DNA of 64,000 nt from DATLGB01 sp037724045 (GTDB lineage Bacteria; Actinomycetota; Thermoleophilia; Solirubrobacterales; Solirubrobacteraceae), in assembly GCA_037724045.1 (NCBI GenBank), contig JBBJOW010000008.1, positions 1-64,000 of the forward strand. Reading direction: 5' to 3'. A program made the position numbers and the translations under genes. Shown in pieces: positions 38,660 through 46,839 of the stretch (position 1 is the stretch's first letter; every line of letters starts with the position of its first letter). The notes below the pieces were generated by a model. It made no database searches. It was not told the origin of the DNA and worked only from the letters and a program-made list of their open reading frames with translations.

Positions 38660-39427
38660 CTACGGGATCGGCGCTGAGGCGGCGCCGGCGCTGTAGTCCG
38701 TGGGCGGCACGGTGGTGGCGACGGGCGCCGTCGTCGGCGCGGCGGTGACCTCGGGGGCGACGGTGGCGACGGGCTCGGCGGTGGCCACAGGTGCGGCGGT
38801 CGCCACGGGGGCGACGGTGGCTACGGGGGCCACCGACGCGACAGGCGCGACGGCCTGCCCCTCGGCGGCGAGCGCGGCGTCGGAGGGCGGGGTCATGCTC
38901 TGAGCGGCGCGCTGCGCGTCGGACTCGCCGCGCACCTCGACGAAGCCGACCGCGCCCGCGTCCGGGGAGACGAGGCCGCCCGCGGCCGCCGCCGCGCGGA
39001 TCTTGTCGCCGCCGGAGAGGCGCGCGATCTCCTCGCCCAGCAGGGCGTTGCGGTGCTCGAGCTCCGTCGACTGCGCGACGGCCGAGCCGATTCCCGAGTT
39101 CATCTGCAGCAGCGAGACCTGCATGAAGACGATGCCGCCGAGCGCGATGCCGAGCAGCCAGATCCAGGCGCGGCTGCGCAGCAGCGAGTCGAGCAGACGG
39201 TGATCGGGGAGCGCACGCAGCGACGCGCCCATCGCGTGCGCGCCGGAGGAGGCGCCGGCGAAGCCGGCCGCCGGTGGTGAGCCCGCAGGGTGAGACCGTG
39301 GTGTCGACGGGCGCGGGCGGCCGGGGACCGGCGTTGGGCGGGCCACCGGGGGGTGGGCGGGTCCGGATGTACGGCGGGCGTGGCGCGGCACCGGTGTCTG
39401 CCGGGCGACCCCGCGGGCGCGGCTCAT
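38660..39427 (-). CDS. ftsL: FtsL-like divisome protein with long N- and C-terminal extensions
   Basis: A 255-residue protein in the exact ftsL position between rsmH and ftsI. The single membrane helix AWIWLLGIALGGIVFMQVSLL (about residues 88-108) is followed by a coiled-coil-like segment (GSAVAQSTELEHRNALLGEEIARLS), the FtsL core. The N-terminal 65 residues are Pro/Arg-rich and partly encoded by REP-like copy C. The C-terminal ~75 residues are tandem P-V-A-T units. Typical FtsL is about 90-120 residues. ATG 39427 overlaps the rsmH stop by 4 bp. The assignment rests on position and topology more than sequence. Confidence 0.7.
   Translation of the reverse strand: MSRARGVARQTPVPRHARRTSGPAHPPVARPTPVPGRPRPSTPRSHPAGSPPAAGFAGASSGAHAMGASLRALPDHRLLDSLLRSRAWIWLLGIALGGIVFMQVSLLQMNSGIGSAVAQSTELEHRNALLGEEIARLSGGDKIRAAAAAGGLVSPDAGAVGFVEVRGESDAQRAAQSMTPPSDAALAAEGQAVAPVASVAPVATVAPVATAAPVATAEPVATVAPEVTAAPTTAPVATTVPPTDYSAGAASAPIP
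38700..38850 (-). repeat. tandem repeat encoding VAPVAT-like units
   Basis: About six degenerate copies of an 18-bp unit (GTGGCGACGGGGGC-like on the plus strand) encode alternating P-V-A-T blocks in the C-terminal tail of the FtsL-like protein. Slippage-prone low-complexity DNA. Confidence 0.75.
39251..39297 (-). repeat. REP-like bipartite hairpin, copy C
   Basis: On the minus strand it reads GGTCTCACCCTGCGGGCTCA, then CCACCGGCGGCC and a second hairpin GCCGGCTTCGCCGGC. It encodes part of the N-terminal extension of the FtsL-like protein. It is the closest relative of copy B. Confidence 0.8.
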
Positions 39428-40350
39428 GCGAGCCTCCTGGCGGCCCGTAGCCGCGCCGAGCGCGAACGGGGATTGGCCGCGACCTCACCGGGCGTGGCCA
39501 CGACGCCGCCGCGGCCGATCAGCTCGGCCTCCGGCTCATGGCCGCACACGCAGATGGGCAGATCGGGCGGGCACAGGCAGCCCTGCGCACGGTCGGCGAG
39601 AAAGCGCTTCACGCGCCGGTCCTCGAGCGAGTGGAAGGAGATGGCCGCGAGCCGGCCGCCCGTCGCGAGCAGGTCCCAGGCGAGCGGGAGCGCGGCGTCG
39701 AGCTGCATCAGCTCCTCGTTGACCGCGATGCGCAGGCCCTGGAAGGTCCGCTTGGCGGGATGGCCGCCGGCGAAGCGCGCGGGTGCGGGCAGCGCGGCGG
39801 TGATGGCGTCGACGAGCTGGAAGGTGGTGTCGATCGGGCGGCGGCGCACGATCTCCCTGGCGATCCGGTTGGCGTAGCGCTCCTCGCCGTAGTCGCGGAT
39901 GACCTTCGCGAGCTGCCGGGGCTCCCACGTGTTCACGGCGTCGTGGGCGCTGAGGCCCTCGGTCGGGTCCATGCGCATGTCCAGCGGCGCGTCGTAGGCG
40001 TAGGAGAAGCCGCGCTCGCGCTGGTCGACCTGCATCGAGGACATCCCGAGGTCGAGGTAGACGGCGTCCGCGCGCACCTCCTCGGCGGCCAGCGTCGCCA
40101 GCCCGGTCGCAAAGTCCGCGCGCTCGAAGCGCGTGCGGCAGCCGACCTCGCGGGCGAGCTCGGCGAAAGCGTGCTCAGCGCCGGGGTCGCGGTCGATGGC
40201 GATCAGCAGCCCGTTCTCGCCGAGGCGGTTCGCGACCAGGCGCGCGTGGCCGGCCGCCCCGAGCGTGCAGTCGACGACGGTCTGGCCGGGCTGGGGGTTC
40301 AGCGCCTCGATCAGCTCGCCCGCCAGTACCGGGACGTGCTCGCGCGTCAT
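39424..40350 (-). CDS. rsmH: 16S rRNA (cytosine1402-N4)-methyltransferase
   Basis: SAM-dependent methyltransferase (former MraW) that modifies C1402 in the 16S decoding centre. It shows HVPVLAGELIEALNPQPGQTVVDCTLGAAGHA, AIDRDPGAE, YLDLGMSSMQVDQRERGFSY, DMRMDP, and ISFHSLEDRRVKRFL. 308 residues. The ATG at 40350 is one base beyond the mraZ stop (40352-40354), so the genes are contiguous. Confidence 0.96.
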   Translation of the reverse strand: MTREHVPVLAGELIEALNPQPGQTVVDCTLGAAGHARLVANRLGENGLLIAIDRDPGAEHAFAELAREVGCRTRFERADFATGLATLAAEEVRADAVYLDLGMSSMQVDQRERGFSYAYDAPLDMRMDPTEGLSAHDAVNTWEPRQLAKVIRDYGEERYANRIAREIVRRRPIDTTFQLVDAITAALPAPARFAGGHPAKRTFQGLRIAVNEELMQLDAALPLAWDLLATGGRLAAISFHSLEDRRVKRFLADRAQGCLCPPDLPICVCGHEPEAELIGRGGVVATPGEVAANPRSRSARLRAARRLA

Positions 40351-40351
40351 C

Positions 40352-40786
40352 TCAAGCAGGATGGGCAACGTTTGCGATGTGGTCAGCCGCCCTGGTGCCC
40401 AGGTCGGCGTTGTGTGCGTTCCAGGCCTCGGCGTCCCACAGCTCCAGGCAGTCGCCCGCGCCGATCACCGTCACGCCCTTGTCGATCGAGGCGTGCGCGG
40501 CGTACTTCGGCGCGACCGTGATCCGGCCGGCCGAGTCGAGCTCCATCGTCTCCGCGTTCGCGTGGAAGAAGCGCTTGAGCTCGCGGGCCTCCGTGCTGAA
40601 GGGGTTCAGGCCCGTCAGCGCCTGCTCCACGAGCTTGGCGTGCGCGTCCGCGGGCCAGACCTGCAGGCAGGGCTCCATCCCGATCGCCAGCGTCACGCCG
40701 CCGGCGAGAAGCGCACGGGCTTTCGACGGAACCGTGAGGCGGTTCTTGGAGTCCAGCGTGTGATCGTGGATGCCGTGGAAGGGCAA
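40352..40786 (-). CDS. mraZ: MraZ, AbrB-fold transcriptional regulator of the dcw cluster
   Basis: Oligomeric DNA-binding protein, first gene of the dcw cluster. It has two AbrB-like repeats: HDHTLDSKNRLTVPSKARA in the first half and ETMELDSAGRITVAPKYAAHASIDKGVTVIGAGDCLELWDAEAW in the second, with the conserved D-x-K/A-G-R pattern in each. TTG 40786 gives 144 residues, the usual size, and is the only start near the conserved N-terminus. The upstream promoter contains paired MraZ-type boxes. Confidence 0.93.
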   Translation of the reverse strand: MPFHGIHDHTLDSKNRLTVPSKARALLAGGVTLAIGMEPCLQVWPADAHAKLVEQALTGLNPFSTEARELKRFFHANAETMELDSAGRITVAPKYAAHASIDKGVTVIGAGDCLELWDAEAWNAHNADLGTRAADHIANVAHPA

Positions 40787-40876
40787 GGCGCATGACGGGC
40801 GAAGAAGGCGACTCAGTCGATCCGGGGAGGCGGAGTGGGAGGAACCCCGCCACCCCGGACCGGCTTGTCCCGAGGA

Positions 40877-40905
40877 GTTGTACCCCACTCCGTCCCACAA
40901 CGCAA
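40877..40905 (-). promoter_or_regulatory. dcw promoter with MraZ boxes in the spacer
   Basis: On the minus strand TTGCGT (40905-40900) and TACAAC (40882-40877) are 17 bp apart. The spacer holds two GTGGG boxes with a 5-bp gap (40898-40894 and 40888-40884), the 10-bp periodicity of known MraZ operators. A third GTGGG is at 40929-40925. The layout predicts autorepression. Confidence 0.65.
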
Positions 40906-41009
40906 CACAACAGCTGTCTTTTCTCCCACCGCGTCACGCCGCGGAAAGTCCCGACGGATTGATCTACCTGCAAATGGCGGACATTCTGGGCCGTAGATAG
41001 TGTCCGCAC

Positions 41010-42545
41010 ATGCGCTTGCAGCGGTGGTTGGTCCTGGTCGTCCTGATCGTGTTCGCCGGCTGCGGCGGCGACGATTCGTCCACGGCGGGCGGTGCCGGCG
41101 GCGCGGATCCGGCAACGGCCATCCCCGCGGGCGTCCCGGTCTACGTCGAGGCGGTGGTGCGGCCGGAGGGCGAGCAGGGCGACAACGCGCGCGAGCTGCT
41201 CGAGCGGTTCCTCGGCGACAAGTCGATCACCGACCTGATCGACGAGCAGCTCGAGGAGGACGACCAGACCTACACGGAGGACGTCGAGCCGTGGCTCGGG
41301 GAGCGCGCGGGCATCGGCCTGACCGATCTCGCGGCCGATGAGCCGTCCTTCATCGGCGCGGTGGCGGTGACCGACGCCGAGAAGGCGGAGGCGGCGATCG
41401 CGGAGAGCAAGGATGTCGAGAAGGGCGCCACCTACGAGGACGTGCCGATCTACATGGACTCGAGCGATGAGGACTCGAGCGATGACAGCTTCGTCGGCAT
41501 CACCGAGGAGTTCGCCATCATCACCGAGACCGAGGCCCAGCTCAAAGAAGCCATCGACGGCCTCGGTGAGCAGTCGCTCGAGCAGGACGCGCGCTTCACG
41601 GAGGCCTTCGGCAAGCTGCCCGAGGAGCGTCTCGGCGCGCTCTATCTCGACACGCAGGCCTTCGGCGACGCCATCGCCGCCGACGAGACGCTCGAGCCCG
41701 CCGCGAAGGGCGTGCTCGACCAGCTCTTCGGCGACGGCCCGCCGCTGACGGCCGCCCTCACGGCGCAGCCCGACGCCGCGACCATCGAGAGCCGCCTGCC
41801 CAACTCCGTGGCCACGGCGCTCGGGCCGTTCGCCACCGGCACGGCGCCCGAGATCCTCGCCGACGCTCCCGCCGGGACCTGGGGAGTCGTCGGATACACC
41901 GACGTCGGGGAGACGCTCAAGACAACCCTGGAAACCTTCGCGGGAGCCCTCGGCGGCGCTGCGTTGAGTGGACAGCTCGAGGCGCAGACCGGCTTGAACG
42001 CCGACCGCGACATCTTCAGCTGGATCGGCGACATTTCGGTGTTCGTGCGCGGCGAGACCGTCGACACGCTCGACGGGGCCATCGTCATCGAGGCGTCGGA
42101 CCAGGACGCGGCCGCGGCCGCATTCCCGCGGATCATCGCCGCCGCCCGCACGTCGGGCGCGCCGGTGGCCCCCGCGCAGGTCGACGGCGCCGACCAGGCG
42201 TTCTCGGTGCCGCTTCCCGACGCTCCCGGGCCGATCGTGATGGCCACCAACGGCGAGCTCGTCGTCCTGTCCCTCGGCGAGCAGGCGGCGCAGGACGCGC
42301 TCGATCCGACGGAGACGATCGCCGACTCCGGGCTCTACGAGCGCGCGAAGGGCGCAGTCGACGGCATCGCGCCGGCCACGATCTTCGACTTCTCGACGAT
42401 CCTCTCGATCGCGGAGGCGGAGGGCTCGACCGACGCCGATTACGAGGAGGCCAAGCCCTACCTCGAGCAGCTCGATCTGCTCGTCGCGGGCGCCGTTCAG
42501 GACGGCGACGAATACCGCTCGCTGTTCACCATCACCGTGAAGTAG
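41010..42545 (+). CDS. DUF3352-like lipoprotein
   Basis: A 511-residue predicted lipoprotein. The N-terminal signal LVVLIVFAGCGG carries a lipobox with the modified Cys at about residue 18, followed by a Ser/Gly linker. The long extracytoplasmic part is acidic and alternates helices and strands (AIPAGVPVYVEAVVRPEGEQGDNARELLERFLG; LTDLAADEPSFIGAVAVTDAEKAEAAI), the pattern of DUF3352 proteins of actinobacteria. Function unknown. It is divergent from mraZ with 223 bp between starts. The next gene on the opposite strand begins the Tad-like set. Confidence 0.75.
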   Translation: MRLQRWLVLVVLIVFAGCGGDDSSTAGGAGGADPATAIPAGVPVYVEAVVRPEGEQGDNARELLERFLGDKSITDLIDEQLEEDDQTYTEDVEPWLGERAGIGLTDLAADEPSFIGAVAVTDAEKAEAAIAESKDVEKGATYEDVPIYMDSSDEDSSDDSFVGITEEFAIITETEAQLKEAIDGLGEQSLEQDARFTEAFGKLPEERLGALYLDTQAFGDAIAADETLEPAAKGVLDQLFGDGPPLTAALTAQPDAATIESRLPNSVATALGPFATGTAPEILADAPAGTWGVVGYTDVGETLKTTLETFAGALGGAALSGQLEAQTGLNADRDIFSWIGDISVFVRGETVDTLDGAIVIEASDQDAAAAAFPRIIAAARTSGAPVAPAQVDGADQAFSVPLPDAPGPIVMATNGELVVLSLGEQAAQDALDPTETIADSGLYERAKGAVDGIAPATIFDFSTILSIAEAEGSTDADYEEAKPYLEQLDLLVAGAVQDGDEYRSLFTITVK

Positions 42546-42552
42546 CAGAGGC

Positions 42553-43386
42553 TCAGAGGCTGCCGAGCAGCGCGGGCGCGAGCGCAGCGGCGATGAGCAG
42601 CATCACGCTCGGGACGAGCAGGAGGGCGACGACGAGCTGGATCTTCGGGGCCGCACGCGCAGCGGCCTCGGCGCGCGCCCGGGCCCGCGTCTCCCGCGCG
42701 TCGCGGGCGAGGGCGGCCAGCGCCTCCGCCGGGGGCGCTCCAAGGCGATCGGCGCGCTCGAGGACCGTCGTGACGGCGGCGATGCCGTCAGCTGGCGCGC
42801 GCCGCCGCAGGTTCGCGAGGGCCTCGCGGCGGGGAACGCCGAGAGCGGTCCGCGCGGCGGTGCGCTCGAGCTCGGCCGCGAGGACGCCGCCATGGCGCCG
42901 GCCGACCTCCGCGAGTGCACGCGTGGGCGGCAGTCCGGCTTCGAGCGACACCCGGAGCAGATCCAGGACGTCGGGCAGCTCGAGGGCCATCGCCTCCGCC
43001 CGCCTGCGGCGGCGCAGGTGCAGCCACGCGTCGAGGGCGATGAATCCGGCGGCCGCGCCGGCGGGCGGCAGCGCGAGCCCGAGCCGTCCCGGCGCGCCCG
43101 GCGCGAGGATGAGGGCGACGAGTGCGCCGGCGAGCGCGGCGCCGGCCTTCAGCGCCATCGCGTCGGGGACGGTGAGCGGCGCACCGGCGGCGTCCAGACG
43201 CTCCGACAGGTCGCGGGGCGGCGGCGGCGCGCCCAGCCGGCGGCCGAGCGCCAGCAGCGCCGCACGGCCCCGGCTCCTTCCACGACGGCGGGGCGTCTGC
43301 GCGAGGTCGACGATCCCCACCGCGGCCACGACGCCGGCCACCGCCGCCAGCAGCACGGTCATCCCGCCGGCCTTTGCGAATTGCAT
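42553..43386 (-). CDS. tadC: TadC-like type II secretion system F-domain protein
   Basis: A 277-residue inner-membrane platform protein. The central T2SF domain shows LELPDVLDLLRVSLEAGLPPTRALAEV and TVLERADRLGAPPAEALAALA, with membrane segments at the N-terminus (MTVLLAAVAGVVAAVGIV), in the middle, and at the C-terminus (IQLVVALLLVPSVMLLIAAAL). It follows tadB by 25 bp and is the last gene of the set. Its start codon lies inside a strong inverted repeat (43376-43408), which may limit its translation. Confidence 0.8.
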   Translation of the reverse strand: MQFAKAGGMTVLLAAVAGVVAAVGIVDLAQTPRRRGRSRGRAALLALGRRLGAPPPPRDLSERLDAAGAPLTVPDAMALKAGAALAGALVALILAPGAPGRLGLALPPAGAAAGFIALDAWLHLRRRRRAEAMALELPDVLDLLRVSLEAGLPPTRALAEVGRRHGGVLAAELERTAARTALGVPRREALANLRRRAPADGIAAVTTVLERADRLGAPPAEALAALARDARETRARARAEAAARAAPKIQLVVALLLVPSVMLLIAAALAPALLGSL

Positions 43387-43408
43387 CCCTGATTGGGGTG
43401 CAAATCGC
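43376..43408 (-). promoter_or_regulatory. hairpin covering the tadC start codon
   Basis: GCGATTTGCA and TGCAATTCGC, with CCC and GGG inside, pair around an AATCA-type loop (one mismatch). On the minus-strand transcript the ATG start at 43386 is in the right arm, so the structure would mask initiation unless opened by ribosomes finishing tadB. Confidence 0.5.
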
Positions 43409-43411
43409 AGA

Positions 43412-44266
43412 TCATGGCGCGGCGAGCTTCCGGGAGATGGCGCGGACGCTGACGTAGGCCGTGAGCTGGAGGCCCAGGGCGAGCACGACGAGGATCAGGC
43501 TGAGCGGGTTGGTGAGGAGGCCCTCGGCGAAGCCGGGGCTCGCAAGCTCGGCCAGGACGATCGCCACGAGCGGCAGACCCGTGACGAGGCGAGCGGTGAA
43601 GCGCGCCTGGGCCGTGGCGGCCTGCGCGTCCTGGTCGGTCCGCGTCGCGGCCTCCTGGGCGACGGCGAGCTCGCGCAGCAGGCCCGGGAGGTCACCACCG
43701 GCGTCGCGCTGGATGAGGATCGCCGCCACGAGCGTGTCCCAGGCCCGGCTCCCCGCACGGGCGCGCAGCCCCTCGAGCGCGCCCTCGGTGGCGAAGCCGG
43801 CGATCAGCGCCGCCTCGGTCCGCCGCAGCTCGTGCCCGGCGGGACCGTCGAGGCCGGCCGCCGCCTCGCCGATCGCGCCGCGCACCGACCGGCCGGCGGC
43901 GAGCCCCGCCGCGAGAGCACGCGCAACCTCGGGCGCCGCTCTCGCCAGACGCGCCTGGTACGCCCGCCGGCGTCCGGCCACCAGCGCGCGACACGCAGCG
44001 GGCCCGGCTGCGGCGGCGAGCGCTCCCACCGCCGCCCCCTTCACCAGACATCCCGCGGCAAACAGCACCGCGCACACGAGCAACCCCAGCCGCCTCCGTT
44101 CGGAGACCGATGGCAGCCGCCCCTCCCGTCGCGCGCGGGACAAGGGCCGCAACGCCGCCCCGAGCCATCCCATCGCCCGGCCGGGCTCGAGCGAGACCAG
44201 CAGGTCCCACCCACCCGCGACGCCGGCGGCCGCAGCCGCGGCGGCCATCAGCGCCGCGCCGCTCAC
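43412..44266 (-). CDS. tadB: TadB-like type II secretion system F-domain protein
   Basis: Platform protein of about 284 residues. Membrane segments near the N-terminus (LMAAAAAAAGVAGGW and LGLLVCAVLFAAGCLVKGAAVGAL) precede the T2SF domain (APEVARALAAGLAAGRSVRGAIGEAAAGLDGPAGHEL; TLVAAILIQRDAGGDLPGLLREL), with two C-terminal helices. GTG 44266 overlaps the tadA stop in GTGA. It works with TadA and TadC in a Tad pilus or type II-like exporter; no pilin gene is seen in the window. Confidence 0.83.
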   Translation of the reverse strand: MSGAALMAAAAAAAGVAGGWDLLVSLEPGRAMGWLGAALRPLSRARREGRLPSVSERRRLGLLVCAVLFAAGCLVKGAAVGALAAAAGPAACRALVAGRRRAYQARLARAAPEVARALAAGLAAGRSVRGAIGEAAAGLDGPAGHELRRTEAALIAGFATEGALEGLRARAGSRAWDTLVAAILIQRDAGGDLPGLLRELAVAQEAATRTDQDAQAATAQARFTARLVTGLPLVAIVLAELASPGFAEGLLTNPLSLILVVLALGLQLTAYVSVRAISRKLAAP

Positions 44267-45426
44267 GCCGCGAGCCGGCCCGCCAGCCGGTCCGACATTG
44301 CGGCCCGCCAGCGCGGCCGGCCGTCGCGCAGTGTGTAGAGCGTCCGTGCCCCGGCGCCGCCCGCGACGCGGACCACCTCGGCGACCTCGGTCACGACCCG
44401 GCGCCCGTCGGCCTGGCGCGCCTGGCAGACGACGAGGTGCAGCGCGTCGGCGACCTGCTCGCGGATGGCCGCGTGCGGCAGCCCGAGCCCGGCCATCAGC
44501 GCGAGCGTCTCGAGCCGGCGCAGTGCCTCGGCGGGTGAGCCGGCATGGACGGTTCCGAGCGAGCCGTCGTGGCCGCACGACAGCGCGCCGAGCATGTCGA
44601 GCGCCTCCGGTCCGCGCACCTCCCCCACCACGATCCGGTCCGGGCGCATCCGCAACGCGTTGCGGACGAGCGCGCGGATGGTCACCTCGCCGCGACCCTC
44701 CAGGCTCGGCGGCCGCGCCTCGAGCCGGACGACGTGTGGCTGTGGCAGGCGCAGCTCGGCGGCGTCCTCGATCGTCACCACGCGCTCGACCGGGTCGATG
44801 AAGCCGCCGAGGACGTTGAGGGTGGTCGTCTTGCCGCTGCCGGTCCCGCCGCACACGAGCACGTTGCAGCGTGCGCGCACGGCCTGCCCGAGGAAGTCGA
44901 GCACGGGCGCCGTCAGCGTCCCGCTCGCGACCAGGTCCTCCCCCGTGAAGGCGCGGCGGCGGAACCGGCGGATGGTCAGCGCCGGACCGTCGACGGCCAG
45001 CGGTGGAATGACGACGTTCACCCGGGAACCGTCCGGCAGCCGGGCGTCGGCGAGCGGCGACGCCTCGTCCACGCGCCGCCCCGCGGGTGCGAGCACGCGC
45101 TCGATGACGTCGCGCAGCGCAGCCTCGGTCGTGAACGCGACGCCCGTCTCCTCGAGCCGCCCGGCGCGCTCGACCCAGACCGGTGCGAGGCCGGAGACCA
45201 TGATCTCGTCGACGGCGGGATCCTCGAGCAGCGGCTGCAGCGGGCCGAGCCCGAGCGCGCGCTCGGTCACCCTGCGCGCGAGCTCCGCGCGCGTCGCCAC
45301 GTCGAGCAGCGCCGCTTCGCGCTCCACGAGCGCGGTGATCCGCTCACCGGGGGGCCCGGCCTGCGCCTCATCCACCAGCCGATCGCGGAGCGTGGTCGCC
45401 AGCGAGTCCAGCGGGTCCAGCGTCAT
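44263..45426 (-). CDS. tadA: TadA/CpaF-type secretion ATPase
   Basis: Hexameric type II/IV secretion ATPase of 387 residues. It shows LGPLQPLLEDPAVDEIMVSG, DARLPDGSRVNVVIPPLAVDGPALTIRRF, the Walker A motif GGTGSGKTT (about residues 192-200), VTIEDAAELRL, VRNALRMRPDRIVVGEVRGPEALDML, and the HAGS box in GTVHAGSPAEAL. It would power Tad-type pilus assembly. ATG 45426 overlaps the upstream CpaB-like stop by 4 bp. Confidence 0.92.
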   Translation of the reverse strand: MTLDPLDSLATTLRDRLVDEAQAGPPGERITALVEREAALLDVATRAELARRVTERALGLGPLQPLLEDPAVDEIMVSGLAPVWVERAGRLEETGVAFTTEAALRDVIERVLAPAGRRVDEASPLADARLPDGSRVNVVIPPLAVDGPALTIRRFRRRAFTGEDLVASGTLTAPVLDFLGQAVRARCNVLVCGGTGSGKTTTLNVLGGFIDPVERVVTIEDAAELRLPQPHVVRLEARPPSLEGRGEVTIRALVRNALRMRPDRIVVGEVRGPEALDMLGALSCGHDGSLGTVHAGSPAEALRRLETLALMAGLGLPHAAIREQVADALHLVVCQARQADGRRVVTEVAEVVRVAGGAGARTLYTLRDGRPRWRAAMSDRLAGRLAA

Positions 45427-46076
45427 CGCAGGCCCTCCCCCACCGCGACCGGCGCGCTCACGCGCCCATCACCGACGCCACGCGGCAGCAGCCGGATCTC
45501 TCGCGCGAAGGACTGCGCGGCGGTCAGATAGACCGCCTGGCGCAGCGTCACCCGCAGCGTGGCCGCCAGGCGCGCGACGCCGGTCGCGTCCTGCGCCGGC
45601 CGGGCGGCGAGCACCTCGACGTCCTGCAGCGCCAGCCGCGTCCCCGCGCTCTCCCGGGTGACGAGCACGTCGACGCGCACGCCTGGGGCGATCAGGTCGG
45701 CGGTGCCGGCCGCGACGACCTCGACCGCTCGTTCGCCTTGCGCGACCAGCCCGCCGGCGCCGCTCGGCGCCTCGAGTGCGGACGCGGTCACGTAGGCGCC
45801 GCGCGGGATCCGGACCGCGGGGACGGCCCCGGCGACCTCGCCCGGCGCCGCCGCCGCACCCACGGGCGCCCACCGCGCAGGCACGGCACGGGCCTCGACG
45901 TCGGTCACCAGCAGCGCGGTGCCAGCGTCGAGGTCCGCGCGGGCGACCAGCACCGGCACGAGCGGAGCGAGGCGCGCCCGCAGCGCGGCCTCACGGCGGC
46001 TGACGTCCGCGGCCGCGAGCGCCCCGAGCACGAGCGCCAGTCCCACGAGCAGCAGCCCTCGCCGCCTCCGGCTCAC
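45423..46076 (-). CDS. cpaB: CpaB/RcpC-like SAF-domain protein
   Basis: A 217-residue protein with one N-terminal membrane segment (GLLLVGLALVLGALAAADVS) and a SAF-like domain (VPVLVARADLDAGTALLVTDVEARAVPARWAP; GAVPAVRIPRGAYVTASAL). The RcpC/CpaB region follows (VEVVAAGTADLIAPGVRVDVLVTRESAG). CpaB proteins link the outer parts of Tad pili to the inner platform. GTG 46076 is used. It is coupled to tadA by a 4-bp overlap and follows the histidine kinase gene by 52 bp. Confidence 0.75.
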   Translation of the reverse strand: MSRRRRGLLLVGLALVLGALAAADVSRREAALRARLAPLVPVLVARADLDAGTALLVTDVEARAVPARWAPVGAAAAPGEVAGAVPAVRIPRGAYVTASALEAPSGAGGLVAQGERAVEVVAAGTADLIAPGVRVDVLVTRESAGTRLALQDVEVLAARPAQDATGVARLAATLRVTLRQAVYLTAAQSFAREIRLLPRGVGDGRVSAPVAVGEGLR

Positions 46077-46128
46077 GCAATCACCGCAGCAAGGGACGAG
46101 ACCGGGTGTGCGGAGGACCCGCAGGGTC

Positions 46129-46839
46129 TCACTCGATCGCCCCCTCGAGGGCGGCGACGTCGTGCAGCGGCAGCTCGATGGCGACGGTGGCTCCGGTCGC
46201 GCTCGGCGCGGCGACGAGCCGGCCACCGTGGCGCTCGGCGATCGACGCGACGATGGCCAGGCCGTGACCGCGCGTCCCGCGCGTCCCGCGCGGCCGGCGT
46301 GACAGAGCGGCAAGCGGTGCCCTCAGGCCAGGGCCGGCGTCGTGGACCTCGAGGCACAAGCGGGTTCCGTGGGCCCGGGCGCGGATCTCGACCGAGCCGG
46401 AGCCGTGCTCCAGCGCGTTGCCAACGAGGTTGCCGATCGCCTGCGCGAGACGCGCCCGATCGGCGAGCACCGCGACCGGGGCCGGCTCGACGCGCAACTG
46501 CACTCCGCGGGCGGCGGCGACGGGACGCCAAGCCAGCGCGACCTGCGCCAGCAGCCCGGTGACGGCGACCGGCTCAAGGCGGTCCGGTGCGTGCGCACCG
46601 CGCGGGGCGACCATCAGGTCGTCGAGTCCGTGCCGGGCGCGGTGCAGCTGCAGCTCGAGGCCCCGCGCCGCCTCGTGGCGCACCTCACCCCGCGCCACCA
46701 TCCCGTCGAGGGCGAGCAGCGCCACCGTCAGCGGGCCGCGCACCTCGTGCGACGCCCGCGCGGTGAACAGCCGCGCGCGGTGCCAGGCGGCGATTGCCGC
46801 CAGCGCGAACACCACCGCCGTCAGCGTCAGCCCGGTCAT
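46129..46839 (-). CDS. small sensor histidine kinase
   Basis: A 236-residue kinase with one N-terminal membrane helix (LTLTAVVFALAAIAAW) and essentially no extracellular sensor. The dimerisation box RASHEVRGPLTVALLALDG has the phospho-His at H31. The N box is IGNLVGNALEHGSG and the G boxes are HDAGPGLRAPL and GHGLAIVASIAERHGG, followed by ATVAIELPL. It overlaps the response-regulator stop by 4 bp, so the pair is coupled. It may regulate the Tad-like genes downstream. Confidence 0.85.
   Translation of the reverse strand: MTGLTLTAVVFALAAIAAWHRARLFTARASHEVRGPLTVALLALDGMVARGEVRHEAARGLELQLHRARHGLDDLMVAPRGAHAPDRLEPVAVTGLLAQVALAWRPVAAARGVQLRVEPAPVAVLADRARLAQAIGNLVGNALEHGSGSVEIRARAHGTRLCLEVHDAGPGLRAPLAALSRRPRGTRGTRGHGLAIVASIAERHGGRLVAAPSATGATVAIELPLHDVAALEGAIE

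Noticed and set aside
46110..46137. Fifth copy of the REP-like hairpin near the histidine kinase stop
   Set aside because: Only a short GACCCGCAGGGTCTC stretch is shared; the CCACCG block and second hairpin are missing.
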